From positions 8,603,786 to 8,667,785 of the forward strand of contig NZ_JAGIOO010000001.1 of NCBI RefSeq assembly GCF_017876755.1: DNA of 64,000 nt. Direction: 5' to 3'. The position numbers and the translations under genes are program-made. Shown piece after piece: positions 1 to 8,303 of the stretch. The number at the start of each line of letters is the position of its first letter. Position 1 is the stretch's first letter. Source of the DNA: Crossiella equi. Lineage in GTDB: Bacteria; Actinomycetota; Actinomycetes; Mycobacteriales; Pseudonocardiaceae. The notes beneath the pieces are model-generated. The model saw nothing but the letters and a program-made list of their open reading frames with translations. It was not told the DNA's origin and did not search any database.

Positions 1-140
1 GCGAGCACCTTGTCCGAAATCCGCCGCGACGTGCGCAGTTCCTCCGGCGTGAGGGCGTCGGCGAACAGGGCCGACACCTGCGCCACGTGTGCCGGTGCGG
101 CCGCCGCGAGGGCGGCGTCAGCTTCGGCGCGATCGGCGAC
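1..140 (-). pseudogene. 3' fragment of a MarR-family regulator gene
   Basis: Read leftward, this edge fragment encodes a peptide running HVAQVSALFADALTPEEL and then RRISDKVLA. That is the typical C-terminal end of MarR-family regulators, where a helix precedes a LTPEEL...LRRISDKV stretch. Nothing upstream encodes the winged-helix part: within about 40 bases the sequence becomes a fragment of a different gene on the other strand. The gene therefore looks truncated at its 5' side by a deletion. Its last codons lie beyond the left edge. The family call rests on a short match, so it is moderate. The fragment is unlikely to be expressed as a working regulator. Confidence 0.5.
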
Positions 141-159
141 GTGCGGGCGGTCATCGGCG

Positions 160-333
160 TGGTCCGTTTCGGCGAGCGGACCGGCTGCTGCCCGGCTTCG
201 ACCCGGGCGACCGGCAGGACCACGCGAGGTCCCGGCCTGGCCGCCGAGCCGGGTCACCCTGCTCGGCGACGCCAGCCACGCGATGCTGCCCACCAAGGCC
301 TCCGGGGCCAACACCGCGTTGCAGGACGCGTAG
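160..333 (+). pseudogene. Decayed FAD-dependent monooxygenase fragment
   Basis: The rightward frame ending in TAG at 331-333 contains LLGDASHAMLPTKASGANT followed by ALQDA. This is the FAD-ribityl GD motif region of class A flavin monooxygenases. A short upstream piece, RLLPGFDPGD near 180-210, looks like the preceding part of the same family but lies in another frame. So the remnant carries a frameshift, a premature stop in the helix after the GD motif, and no Rossmann N-terminus. It abuts the MarR fragment on the opposite strand, as expected for a deleted divergent regulator-oxygenase pair. Confidence 0.55.
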
Positions 334-381
334 CGCACCCTCAGCCACGACTTCGTGCCGCGGCCCGAGCCGGGGTGAGCC

Positions 382-795
382 TCAGTTGGCCGCCGCGTGC
401 AGCTGCGCCCGCAGCTCCGGCGTCAGCTGCGTGCCGACCCGCTCCACCAGCCGGGCCATGGCGTAGCCGACCATGCCGATGTCACAGGTCGGCGCGGCCA
501 GCGCGGCCAGGCAGGAGCCGTCGCTGATGGCCATCAGGAACAGGTAGCCGCGTTCCATGGCCACGATGGTCTGCTTCACCTGACCGGACTCGAAGCAGCG
601 GGCCGCGCCGTCGGTGAGGCTGACCAGGCCGGAGACCACGGCGGAGAGCTGCTGGGCGCGTTCGGCGGGCAGACGTTGGGAGCCCGCCAGGAGCAGGCCG
701 TCGGCGGACAGGACCACCGCGTGGGACACCCCGGCCGCCCGGTTGACGAAGTCGTCCACCAGCCAGCGGAAGTCGTCCAGTTGTTCGGTGCTCAC
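382..795 (-). CDS. Roadblock/LC7-domain protein (conservon B-like)
   Basis: This 137-residue protein is one roadblock/LC7 domain. It starts MSTEQLDDFRWLVDDFVNR, followed by GVSHAVVLSADGLLLAGS, and has the conserved glycine-rich strand-helix pattern through FLMAISDGSCLAALAAP. In actinomycetes such proteins sit directly downstream of NIT-type sensor kinases in conservons (CvnA kinase, CvnB roadblock, CvnC DUF742, CvnD GTPase). Here it directly abuts the kinase stop (kinase ends at 796, this gene starts at 795), so the two are surely cotranscribed. No DUF742 or GTPase gene follows; only pseudogene debris does. It probably binds the kinase or a distant small GTPase. No catalytic role is expected. 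Confidence 0.88.
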   Translation of the reverse strand: MSTEQLDDFRWLVDDFVNRAAGVSHAVVLSADGLLLAGSQRLPAERAQQLSAVVSGLVSLTDGAARCFESGQVKQTIVAMERGYLFLMAISDGSCLAALAAPTCDIGMVGYAMARLVERVGTQLTPELRAQLHAAAN

Positions 796-3369
796 TCAGC
801 GCTCCTTGTCCACGAGGATGATCGGCTCGCCGTTGGTGCGGATGTTCGCGGCGGGCACGGTGTTGCGGGTGTAGCCGCCGTTGGCGCTCGGTGGACGCTG
901 CGGTGGCACGTCCTCGTCGGTGGCCTCGCGGCCGGTCTGCACACCGCGCTGGAACGCGGAGAACCGGTCGCGCAGCCACTCCGCCGACGGGCCCGCCGGT
1001 TTGGGCGGCGGGTCGGCCAGGGCGTGGCGGCGCTGCGGGGAGGAGCCCGGCACCAGCTGGGACTTGGGCACCCGCTTGGGCAGGCCCGCCTCGGTCGGGT
1101 CGTGGTCGACCGGGCTGGCCAGCGCCGCCGCGGCCTGCCAGCCGTCATCGGACGGCGAGGACCAGGTCGAGGTCACCGAGGCCGGGACCGGCGGCGGGGT
1201 CTCCGGGCGAGGGGCCCGGGCGGGCGGGGCCGGGAGCGCCGGGGGCCGCTCGTCCGCGCAGCTGGCGCTGAACCACTCCGACAGCGACATCTCCCGCTGC
1301 GGGCCCGCCGCGCGGACCGTGGTGTCCCCGCGGCCGATGCGCACCTTCGGCCGCGGCAGCACCGGCTGCCCGGCGCCCGTGCCCAGCACCAGGCCGGTGC
1401 CGGTGCTGGTCAGCGGTGTGCCGTGCGGTGGGGTGTCGCCCCGCTGGTGCAGCAGCGCGGGCGGCACGATCACCAGGGCCGTGGTGCCGCCCTCGAACTC
1501 GTCGTCCTTGAGCTGCACCGAGATCGAGTGCCGCTTGGCCAGCTCGCCGACCACGAACAAGCCCATCGCGCGGGTCACCGACACGTCCACCTCGGGCGGG
1601 TCGGCCAGGCGCTGGTTGAACCGGACCAGGTCCTCCTGGCTCATGCCGATGCCCCGGTCCCGGATCTTGATCACCAGCTTGCCCGACTTCGACCGCACCG
1701 CGCGCACCGAGACCTTGGTGGTGGGCGGGGAGAACTCGGTCGCGTTGTCCAGCAGCTCGGCCACCAGGTGCGTGAGGTCGGTGACCACGCGGCCCTGCAC
1801 CAGCACGTCCGGCGCGGGCAGTACCTCCACCCGGGCGTAGGCCTCCACTTCGGACAGCGCCGCGCCCAGCAGCTCCGACACCGGCACCGGGCGGGTCACC
1901 CAGCGCTCCGGCGTGGTGCCCGAGAGCACGAGGAGGTTCTCGCTGTTGCGGCGCATCCGGGTGGCCAGGTGGTCCAGCTCGAACAGGCGTGCCAGGTGGT
2001 CGGGGTCCAGCTCCTCCTGCTCCAGCCGGTCGATCAGGTCGATCTGGCGCTCCACCATCTCCTGGCTGCGCCGTGAGAGGTTGGTGAACATCTCGTTGAC
2101 GTTGGCGCGCAACGCCATCTCCGCGACCGCCAGGCGCACGGCCTCCTTGTGCACCACGTCGAAGGCGCGGGCCACCTGGCCGACCTCGTCGGTGGTGTGC
2201 ACCGGGACGGGCACGACCTCGCCGTGGTCGGCCCGCGGGTCGTGCTCGTCGCGGATGCGCCGGATCGCCGCGGGCAGCCGCTCGCGCGCGATCTCCAGGG
2301 CCGAGCGGCGCAGCGTGCGCAGCGGTACCAGCATCCAGCGGGCCACCAGCACCATCAGCGCGAACGCGGCCAGCAGCGCGACCGCGACCAGGGCGGAGTC
2401 GCGGTAGACCGCCGCCCGGGCGTCGGAGACCAGCGTGGCCACGGAATCGTTGGCCTGCCTCTGGACGTCGCCGAGCACCTGCGCGACCAGGCCGACCATC
2501 CGGTCACCCGCGCGCAGCACCTCGGTGTCGGAGATGGTCACCGCCTGCCCGCTGTCGGACTGCACCAGCGCCAGCTGCACCAGCCGGTTCAGGCCGTCCA
2601 CCTCGGGGCCGCTGACCACGTCCAGGTAGCGCTGGCGGTCGGCCAGGCTCGCGGTGGCCTCGAACTCGGCCAGCGCCGCGTCGAAGCGGGAGCGGGCCGC
2701 GCGCAACGCGGTGACCTGGCCGGGCGGGAAGGACTCGGCGCGGGCGGCCGCGAGCAGGATCGCGTTCTGCACCGACAGCTGTTCCTTGGCGTCGGAAAGC
2801 GCCTTGGCCGCCGAGGTCAGCGGGGTCAGCACCGGGTCGTTCACCCCCGCGGTGGCCGCGCGCTGCACCGCGGTCAGCGTGTCCAGGATCTGCGCGTACC
2901 CGGTGATCGTGGCGCCCACCGGGTACCGCGTGCTCTGCACCGTGCGGCGCAGCGCGCTGAGCTTGTCCAGGGCCTCCATCGCGGTGTCGTAGGAGCCGCG
3001 CACCGCCACGCCCAGCTCGTTGGAGGCCGAGCCCACCGTGCGCAGCTCGGCCACCCGCACGTCCACCGCGCCGACCCGGCCGGTGTGCTCGCCCAGCCCG
3101 GCGGTGCGGCCACTGGCCACGAAGGACACCGCGGCGTCCCGCTCGCGTTGCAGCGCGGTCCCCGCCTCGGTGACCTTGGTGCCCAGCGCGAGCTCCTGCT
3201 GCACCGTGACGAACAGGTCCACGTCGCCGAGCTGGTTGCTCAGCCGCAGCCCGGCCAGGGTCACCGTGCTCAGCGCGGGCACCAGCAGCACCACCGCGAG
3301 CTTGGAGCGCAGCGGCCAGTTCCTCGGCGACAGCTGCCGCTTCTCCGGTCTCCGCTCGTGCGCGCTCAC
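796..3369 (-). CDS. NIT-domain sensor histidine kinase (conservon A-like)
   Basis: Predicted 857-residue membrane kinase. The GTG start at 3369 overlaps the stop of the upstream binding-protein gene (GTGA). A transmembrane segment (residues about 22-40) leads into a long helical extracellular region of the nitrate/nitrite-sensing (NIT) type, with a second transmembrane segment near 325-345, then HAMP. The helical segment contains NLSRRSQEMVERQIDLID and LDHLATRMRRNSENLLVL, typical of actinobacterial conservon kinases. The HATPase domain shows the N-box LLDNATEFSPP and RDRGIGMSQEDL. A proline-rich disordered tail of about 200 residues ends the protein. No response-regulator gene is adjacent; the partner is the roadblock protein downstream. 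Cotranscription with two binding lipoproteins suggests it senses the transported ligand; that is inference. Confidence 0.87.
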   Translation of the reverse strand: MSAHERRPEKRQLSPRNWPLRSKLAVVLLVPALSTVTLAGLRLSNQLGDVDLFVTVQQELALGTKVTEAGTALQRERDAAVSFVASGRTAGLGEHTGRVGAVDVRVAELRTVGSASNELGVAVRGSYDTAMEALDKLSALRRTVQSTRYPVGATITGYAQILDTLTAVQRAATAGVNDPVLTPLTSAAKALSDAKEQLSVQNAILLAAARAESFPPGQVTALRAARSRFDAALAEFEATASLADRQRYLDVVSGPEVDGLNRLVQLALVQSDSGQAVTISDTEVLRAGDRMVGLVAQVLGDVQRQANDSVATLVSDARAAVYRDSALVAVALLAAFALMVLVARWMLVPLRTLRRSALEIARERLPAAIRRIRDEHDPRADHGEVVPVPVHTTDEVGQVARAFDVVHKEAVRLAVAEMALRANVNEMFTNLSRRSQEMVERQIDLIDRLEQEELDPDHLARLFELDHLATRMRRNSENLLVLSGTTPERWVTRPVPVSELLGAALSEVEAYARVEVLPAPDVLVQGRVVTDLTHLVAELLDNATEFSPPTTKVSVRAVRSKSGKLVIKIRDRGIGMSQEDLVRFNQRLADPPEVDVSVTRAMGLFVVGELAKRHSISVQLKDDEFEGGTTALVIVPPALLHQRGDTPPHGTPLTSTGTGLVLGTGAGQPVLPRPKVRIGRGDTTVRAAGPQREMSLSEWFSASCADERPPALPAPPARAPRPETPPPVPASVTSTWSSPSDDGWQAAAALASPVDHDPTEAGLPKRVPKSQLVPGSSPQRRHALADPPPKPAGPSAEWLRDRFSAFQRGVQTGREATDEDVPPQRPPSANGGYTRNTVPAANIRTNGEPIILVDKER

Positions 3370-4352
3370 TGGGTTCCCCCCGTCAACAGCATCGGCTTGA
3401 TGTCCATGGGCGCGTCCAGCAGCCCGTAGGTGCGCATCAGGTCCGCCACCCGCTGCAACCGGGTGGCGTCCATGCTGATCGGGTACACCCCGAAGTGCAC
3501 GAGCGCGGCGGTCTCCGGGTCGATCTGGGCGAACCCGGGCAGCAGCGCCTCCACGGTGGACTTGCGCGCGGCGTCCTGCTGGCCCTTGACCAGTGCGCGC
3601 CGGAAGGCCGACACCGCGCCCGGGTGGTCCCGGGCGAAGGCGCCGGTGGTGGCGTACCCGGCGATCGGGATGTCGGAGGTGGGCCCGGAGGCGGCGTCCA
3701 GCACCGGCACCGCGCCCAGGGTGCGCTCGGCCTTGGTGATGAACGGCTCGACCATGAACGCGGCGTCGACCTTCTTGCTCTGCACCGCGGCCTGCATGTC
3801 CGGGAACGGCATCTCCAGGAACTGCACCGACTTCGGGTCGACGTTGTTGGCTTCCAGGGTCGCCTTCGCCGTCAGCTCCAGGATGTTGCGGAAGGTGTTG
3901 ATGGCGATCTTCTTGCCCGCCAGGTCCTTCGGCGACCTGATAGCCGAGTCCGGGCCGGTGAGCACGAGGAACATGTTGGCGCGGGCCTGGTAGCCGTCCG
4001 CGGCCAGCTTGATGCCGCCCGCGTTCCTGGCCGCGCCCTTGGCCTCGGTGGCGAAGAAGGACACCCAGTTGCCGAAGGTGAAGTCCAGCTCGTCCTTGAG
4101 CAGGCCCTGGATGCCCGCGGCACCCCCCTGGATGGGGGTCAGCTCGACGTTGAGGCCTTCGGCGGCGAAGTAGCCCCGGCTCAGCGCGATGTGCACCGGG
4201 GCGACGTCGACCACCGGCATGATGCCCAGCCGGATCCGGGTTTCCTTGGCCGCCGCCCCGGTGCTGCCGCTCGCGCCGCCGAGCACGCCGCAACCGGTGG
4301 CCGCGAGCAGCAGGGCGCAGAGCGTGGCGAGTAAACGAGGTCTGCGAAACAT
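3366..4352 (-). CDS. ABC-type solute-binding lipoprotein (SsuA/NMT1-like), second copy
   Basis: 328 residues from the ATG at 4352. The start gives a good lipoprotein signal, MFRRPRLLATLCALLLAATG, followed by the lipobox cysteine; a longer frame upstream would bury it. The mature part, beginning RIRLGIMPVVDVAPVHIALS, has the fold of periplasmic proteins of the nitrate/sulfonate/taurine (SsuA/TauA/NMT1) family. It resembles the other binding protein of this operon (8300-9277) in motif order: PVVDVAP, then QGGAA, then DLAGKKIAINTFRNI. It sits 17 bases after pobA and overlaps the sensor kinase start, away from the permease genes. It may deliver ligand to the transporter or act as a ligand sensor for the kinase. 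Confidence 0.85.
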   Translation of the reverse strand: MFRRPRLLATLCALLLAATGCGVLGGASGSTGAAAKETRIRLGIMPVVDVAPVHIALSRGYFAAEGLNVELTPIQGGAAGIQGLLKDELDFTFGNWVSFFATEAKGAARNAGGIKLAADGYQARANMFLVLTGPDSAIRSPKDLAGKKIAINTFRNILELTAKATLEANNVDPKSVQFLEMPFPDMQAAVQSKKVDAAFMVEPFITKAERTLGAVPVLDAASGPTSDIPIAGYATTGAFARDHPGAVSAFRRALVKGQQDAARKSTVEALLPGFAQIDPETAALVHFGVYPISMDATRLQRVADLMRTYGLLDAPMDIKPMLLTGGTQ

Positions 4353-4369
4353 CTCGGGTGGATCTCTTC

Positions 4370-5548
4370 CTAACTCGGCACGGCGACCGTGCGGGCGAAG
4401 GGCGGTCCGACGTAGTCCTCGGCGAGGCTGGTCGCCGCGGCGGTGGAGCTGACGGTGTGGTGCAGCTGGGAGAGCTGGAGGTAGCGCTGGAACCGGTCCC
4501 CGCCCGGTGCGCGGTGCAGCATGTCGGTCATCAGCGAGGAGAACCGCTGGGCGCGCCACACCCTGCGCAGCGCGGTGTCCGAATAGGACTCCACGAAGCG
4601 TTCGTCGCCGTCGCGCAGCAGGGCGGTGAAGGCGTCGGCGAGCAGGGCCACGTCGGCGATGGCCAGGTTCAGGCCCTTCGCGCCGGTGGGCGGCACGATG
4701 TGGGCGGCGTCCCCGGCCAGGAACAGCCGCCCGTGCCGCATGGGTTCGGCGACGAAGGCGCGCAGCTCGGTGTGCACGGTCTCCAGCACCTCGCCGGGCC
4801 GGATCTCCTCGCCCAGCCGGGTGCTGAGCTCGTCCCAGATCCTGGTCTCCGGCCAGTTGTCCGGGCTGTCCTCGGTGGAGACCTGGAGGTAGAGGCGGCT
4901 GATCTCGGGGGTGCGCATGCTGGCCAGGGCGAACCCGCGCTCGTGCGCGGCGTAGACCACCTCGTCGCGGGTCGGGGGTGTGCGGGCCAGCACGCCCAGC
5001 CAGGCGAAGGGGTAGCGGTGTTCCAGGGCGGTCAGGGCCGGGACCGCGGGGCGGGTGACGCCGTGGAAGCCGTCGCAGCCCGCGATCACCTCACAGGTCA
5101 GCTCCCGGCGATGGCCCGCCTCGTCGGTGTAGTGGATGCTGGGGGTGGTGCTGTTCAGCCCGTGCACGGTCACGTCGCTGACCTCGAAGCGCAGGTCCCC
5201 GCCGTCGCGTACCCGGGCGGCGACCAGGTCCTTGACCAGCTCCTGCTGGCCGTAGACGGTGACCGCCTTCCCGACCAGGCCGGCGAAGTCCACGCGGTGC
5301 TCGAGGTCGTCGAAGCGCAGCAGGATCCCGTGGTGGGTCAGGCTCTCCCGGTCCAGGCGCCGCGCCAGTCCGGCTTCCCGCAGCAGCTCCACGGTCGGGG
5401 CCTCCAGCACCCCGGCGCGAACGCGGGCCTCGATGTAGCCCCGGCTTCGGGTCTCCAGGACCACCGAGTCGATTCCGTTGAGGTGCAACAGGTGGGACAG
5501 CAGCAGTCCCGCGGGTCCGGCTCCGACGATGCCTACCCTGGTGTGCAC
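4370..5548 (-). CDS. pobA: 4-hydroxybenzoate 3-monooxygenase
   Basis: 392-residue class A flavoprotein predicted to hydroxylate 4-hydroxybenzoate to protocatechuate using NAD(P)H and O2. The N-terminus has the FAD Rossmann motif GIVGAGPAGLL, then RVRAGVLE near residue 42, as in PobA. The second FAD motif LFLAGDAAHIVPPTGAKGLN lies at about 275-294, and length matches the family (about 390-395). The GTG at 5548 has GGAAGGA 7 bases upstream; a longer upstream frame adds an arginine-rich, unrelated N-terminus. It lies between the ABC ATPase and the second binding protein in one operon, suggesting that the transporter brings in its substrate or a related aromatic acid. No protocatechuate dioxygenase gene is in the window. 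Confidence 0.88.
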   Translation of the reverse strand: MHTRVGIVGAGPAGLLLSHLLHLNGIDSVVLETRSRGYIEARVRAGVLEAPTVELLREAGLARRLDRESLTHHGILLRFDDLEHRVDFAGLVGKAVTVYGQQELVKDLVAARVRDGGDLRFEVSDVTVHGLNSTTPSIHYTDEAGHRRELTCEVIAGCDGFHGVTRPAVPALTALEHRYPFAWLGVLARTPPTRDEVVYAAHERGFALASMRTPEISRLYLQVSTEDSPDNWPETRIWDELSTRLGEEIRPGEVLETVHTELRAFVAEPMRHGRLFLAGDAAHIVPPTGAKGLNLAIADVALLADAFTALLRDGDERFVESYSDTALRRVWRAQRFSSLMTDMLHRAPGGDRFQRYLQLSQLHHTVSSTAAATSLAEDYVGPPFARTVAVPS

Positions 5549-5582
5549 GGAAGTCCTTCCCTCTCGCGATCGGTGGGCGGTG

Positions 5583-6359
5583 CTAGCGGACGGCCGAGGC
5601 CTTGGCCTTCTGGATCTGCTCGTAGACCTCGGCGCGCAGCTCGGCGAAGCGCGGCAGCGCACGCGTGGCCAGCTGGTCCCGTTCGGCGGGCAGGTCCACC
5701 AGGACCTCCTGCTGCACGACGGTCGGCGAGCTGGACAGCACGACCACCCGCTCGCCCAGGTACACCGCCTCGTCGATGTCGTGGGTGACGAACAGGATGG
5801 TGACCCCGAGGTCCCGCCACACCCGGCGGATCAGGTCCTCCAGGTCCGCGCGGGTCTGGGCGTCCACCGCGGCGAACGGCTCGTCCATGAGCAGCACCTG
5901 CGGCTGGTAGGCCACCGCGCGGGCGATGGCCACCCGCTGCTGCATGCCGCCGGAGAGCTGCCACGGGTAGGCCTGGCCGTCGTGCGCCAGGTCCACCGCG
6001 GCCAGCGCGATGCGGCCCAGACGTTCGCGTTCCCGGCGGGGCAGCTTCTTCTGCCGCAACGGCAGCTGCACGTTCTCCCACACGGTCAGCCAGGGGAACA
6101 GGCTGCGCCCGTACTCCTGGAAGACCATGGCCATGTCCTCGGGCGGCCCGGTGACCGCGCGGCCGTTGAGCTCGACGCGCCCGGAGGTGGGGGAGAGCAG
6201 GCCGGACAGGCACTTGAGCAGCGTGGTCTTGCCGCAGCCGGAGGGACCGACCAGACAGACCAGCTCGCCCGCGCCCACGGTGAAGGTGACCTCCCGGACG
6301 GCCTCGACCGTCCGGTTGTCGCCGGGGTAGATCTTGTGCAGGTCAGTGACCGCCAGCAT
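5583..6359 (-). CDS. ABC transporter ATPase (SsuB/TauB-like)
   Basis: 258 residues; the ATPase of an importer of the nitrate/sulfonate/taurine class. Walker A is GPSGCGKTT (residues 38-46), the signature LSGGMQQR is near 135-142, and Walker B LLMDEPFAAVD is near 156-166, followed by the switch histidine in FVTHDIDEAV. The start overlaps the upstream permease gene by 17 bases, so the two are translationally coupled. pobA begins 34 bases downstream. The substrate cannot be read from the ATPase. Linkage to pobA makes an aromatic carboxylate more likely than a sulfonate, by inference. Confidence 0.9.
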   Translation of the reverse strand: MLAVTDLHKIYPGDNRTVEAVREVTFTVGAGELVCLVGPSGCGKTTLLKCLSGLLSPTSGRVELNGRAVTGPPEDMAMVFQEYGRSLFPWLTVWENVQLPLRQKKLPRRERERLGRIALAAVDLAHDGQAYPWQLSGGMQQRVAIARAVAYQPQVLLMDEPFAAVDAQTRADLEDLIRRVWRDLGVTILFVTHDIDEAVYLGERVVVLSSSPTVVQQEVLVDLPAERDQLATRALPRFAELRAEVYEQIQKAKASAVR

Positions 6360-7140
6360 GTCTTCCCTCGCCTTGTGCTTCTCGGAGCCCGAAGTACCAG
6401 GACAGGGCGCGGCGTTCGACCGCGCGGAAGAGCAGGGACAGCGCGACCCCGAGCAGGCCGAGCAGCAGGATGCCGCTCCACATCTCCGGGATGGCGAACC
6501 CGCGCTGGAAGGCGATGATGGTGAAGCCGAGGCCCTCGCTGGCGGCGAACATCTCGCTGACCACCATGAGGATCACGGCCAGGGACAACGCCTGCCGCAG
6601 GCCGGTGAAGATCCGCGGGCTGGCCGAGCGCAGCACCAGGTGCCACAGCAGGGCCGGGCCGCGCAGGCGGTACACGCGGGCGGTGTCGCGCAGCACCTCG
6701 TCCACCCCGCGCACGCCCTCGACGGTGTTGAGCAGCACCGGCCACAGCGCGCCCACGGCGATGACGGTGATCTTCATCGTGGCGCCGATGCCCGCGAACA
6801 GCATGAGCACCGGGACGAGGACCGGTGGTGGCATGGCCCGGAAGAACTCCAGAACCGGTTCAGCGACCAGTCGCACCGTCCGGTTCGAACCGATCAGCAC
6901 CCCCAGGCCGACCCCGAGCACGGCGGCCAGGCCGAACCCGGCGGCGAGGCGGCCGAGGCTGGGCAGCACGTCGGTGACCAGGCGCTCGGAGAACCAGGTC
7001 TCGCCGAAGGCGGACAGGATCGTGGACAGTGCGGGCAGGTAGATGTCGGTGCTGCCCGCGGACAGCACCCACCACAGGCCGAAGAGGATGACCGGCAGGC
7101 CCAGGGCGTAGCCCAGGCGCCGGAGCGGTCGGGTGCTCAC
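6343..7140 (-). CDS. ABC transporter permease, first of two
   Basis: 265-residue inner-membrane permease of the SsuC/TauC type with about six hydrophobic segments. The coupling-loop EAA region is visible in GVRGVDEVLRDTARVYRL. The start overlaps the 3' end of the second permease gene by 4 bases, and the 3' end overlaps the ATPase gene. Two different permease genes imply a heterodimeric channel, whereas the related sulfonate and taurine systems usually have a single permease gene. Confidence 0.88.
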   Translation of the reverse strand: MSTRPLRRLGYALGLPVILFGLWWVLSAGSTDIYLPALSTILSAFGETWFSERLVTDVLPSLGRLAAGFGLAAVLGVGLGVLIGSNRTVRLVAEPVLEFFRAMPPPVLVPVLMLFAGIGATMKITVIAVGALWPVLLNTVEGVRGVDEVLRDTARVYRLRGPALLWHLVLRSASPRIFTGLRQALSLAVILMVVSEMFAASEGLGFTIIAFQRGFAIPEMWSGILLLGLLGVALSLLFRAVERRALSWYFGLREAQGEGRHAGGH

Positions 7141-8303
7141 CGGAGGAGGTCACCCCGCACGGTGGGATGCCAGGCCAGCACTTTCCGGCCCAGCGCGGTG
7201 AAACCGAGGTTGACCGCCATGCCGATGAGGCCGGTCACCAGGATCAGGGCGTACATCGAGGCGACCGCCCCGCTGGACTGCGCGACCGCGATCTGCTTGC
7301 CCAGCCCGGGACTGCCGATGACCAGCTCCCCGGTGACGGCCAGCACGAGCGCGACGGTCGCGCCGAGGCGCACGCCGGTGAGCACGTACGGCAGGGCGCT
7401 GGGCCAGATCACGTGCCGCAGCCGGGCGAGCGGCCCGAGCCGGAACACGCGGGCGGTGTCGGCGGCGACGGGGTCGATATCGCGCACTCCGGCGATCACC
7501 TGCACGAGGACCTGCCAGAACGCCGCGTAGACGACGAGCAGGAGCGTGGCCATGAGGTCGGTGCCGAACAGCAGGACCGCCAGCGGTACCAGGGCCACCG
7601 ACGGGATCGGGCGGAGGAACTCGATGGTCGAGGCGGTGGCCAGGCGCGCGCGGGCGAGGAGTCCGATCGGGATGCCCAGCACCAGCCCGGCCCCGACGGC
7701 GACGGCCAGGCCGATCGCCCAGCCGCGCAGGGTTTCGTACAGGGAGAACCAGAAGACGGGGTCGGCGGCTTCCAGGGCCAGGGCGCTGAGGATCACCGAC
7801 AGCGGGGGCAGGTGCTGTGCGGCCACCAGGCCCGTGCGGGGGAGCAGTTCCAGGAGCAGGGCCAGGCCCGCGATGCCGAAGGCGCCGAGCAGCGCGGCCG
7901 GGAGACCGGGGGAGGGGGTGACGGGGGCGGGGCCCGCGTCGTGGGCCGCTGGGGTGGGCAGGGGCCGGGCGGCCGGGACGGAGCCCGGGGAACGCCGCGT
8001 GGCCGGGACCGCGCTCGCGCTGCCGGACCGGCGCGGCGCGGGGGTGGCCAGCGGGACGAAGCCGGGGAAGAGCTGTTCCGCCGGGTCGGCGGAGCTGCCG
8101 GGCATGGTGTCCCGCCAGGCCGGTGCCACCCCTGCACCTCCGGTGGGCCTGCGGGTGGCAGGCCCACCGGGCGCGCCAGGGTCGGGGTCCCGTGGCGCTG
8201 GTGACAGACCGGGGGTGGCGGCCTCCGCCGCCGGTGCGGCGCCGGTGCCGGTCGGCATCGGCACGGCCGGATCGGCGCCGCGTTCGGGCGAGGGCAGGAT
8301 CAT
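7137..8303 (-). CDS. ABC transporter permease with long proline/alanine-rich N-terminal tail
   Basis: 388 residues. Residues from about 135 onward form a normal SsuC/TauC-like permease, with the EAA loop visible in GVRDIDPVAADTARVFRL. The first 130 or so residues are rich in Pro, Ala, Gly and Ser with no hydrophobic segment. The ATG at 8303 overlaps the stop of the binding-protein gene as ATGA, the same coupling seen at the other junctions, which supports this early start. Internal starts, for example in the DTMPGSSAD region, would still leave a tail of 70 residues. The tail is presumably cytoplasmic and of unknown role. It pairs with the permease encoded next. Confidence 0.83.
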   Translation of the reverse strand: MILPSPERGADPAVPMPTGTGAAPAAEAATPGLSPAPRDPDPGAPGGPATRRPTGGAGVAPAWRDTMPGSSADPAEQLFPGFVPLATPAPRRSGSASAVPATRRSPGSVPAARPLPTPAAHDAGPAPVTPSPGLPAALLGAFGIAGLALLLELLPRTGLVAAQHLPPLSVILSALALEAADPVFWFSLYETLRGWAIGLAVAVGAGLVLGIPIGLLARARLATASTIEFLRPIPSVALVPLAVLLFGTDLMATLLLVVYAAFWQVLVQVIAGVRDIDPVAADTARVFRLGPLARLRHVIWPSALPYVLTGVRLGATVALVLAVTGELVIGSPGLGKQIAVAQSSGAVASMYALILVTGLIGMAVNLGFTALGRKVLAWHPTVRGDLLR

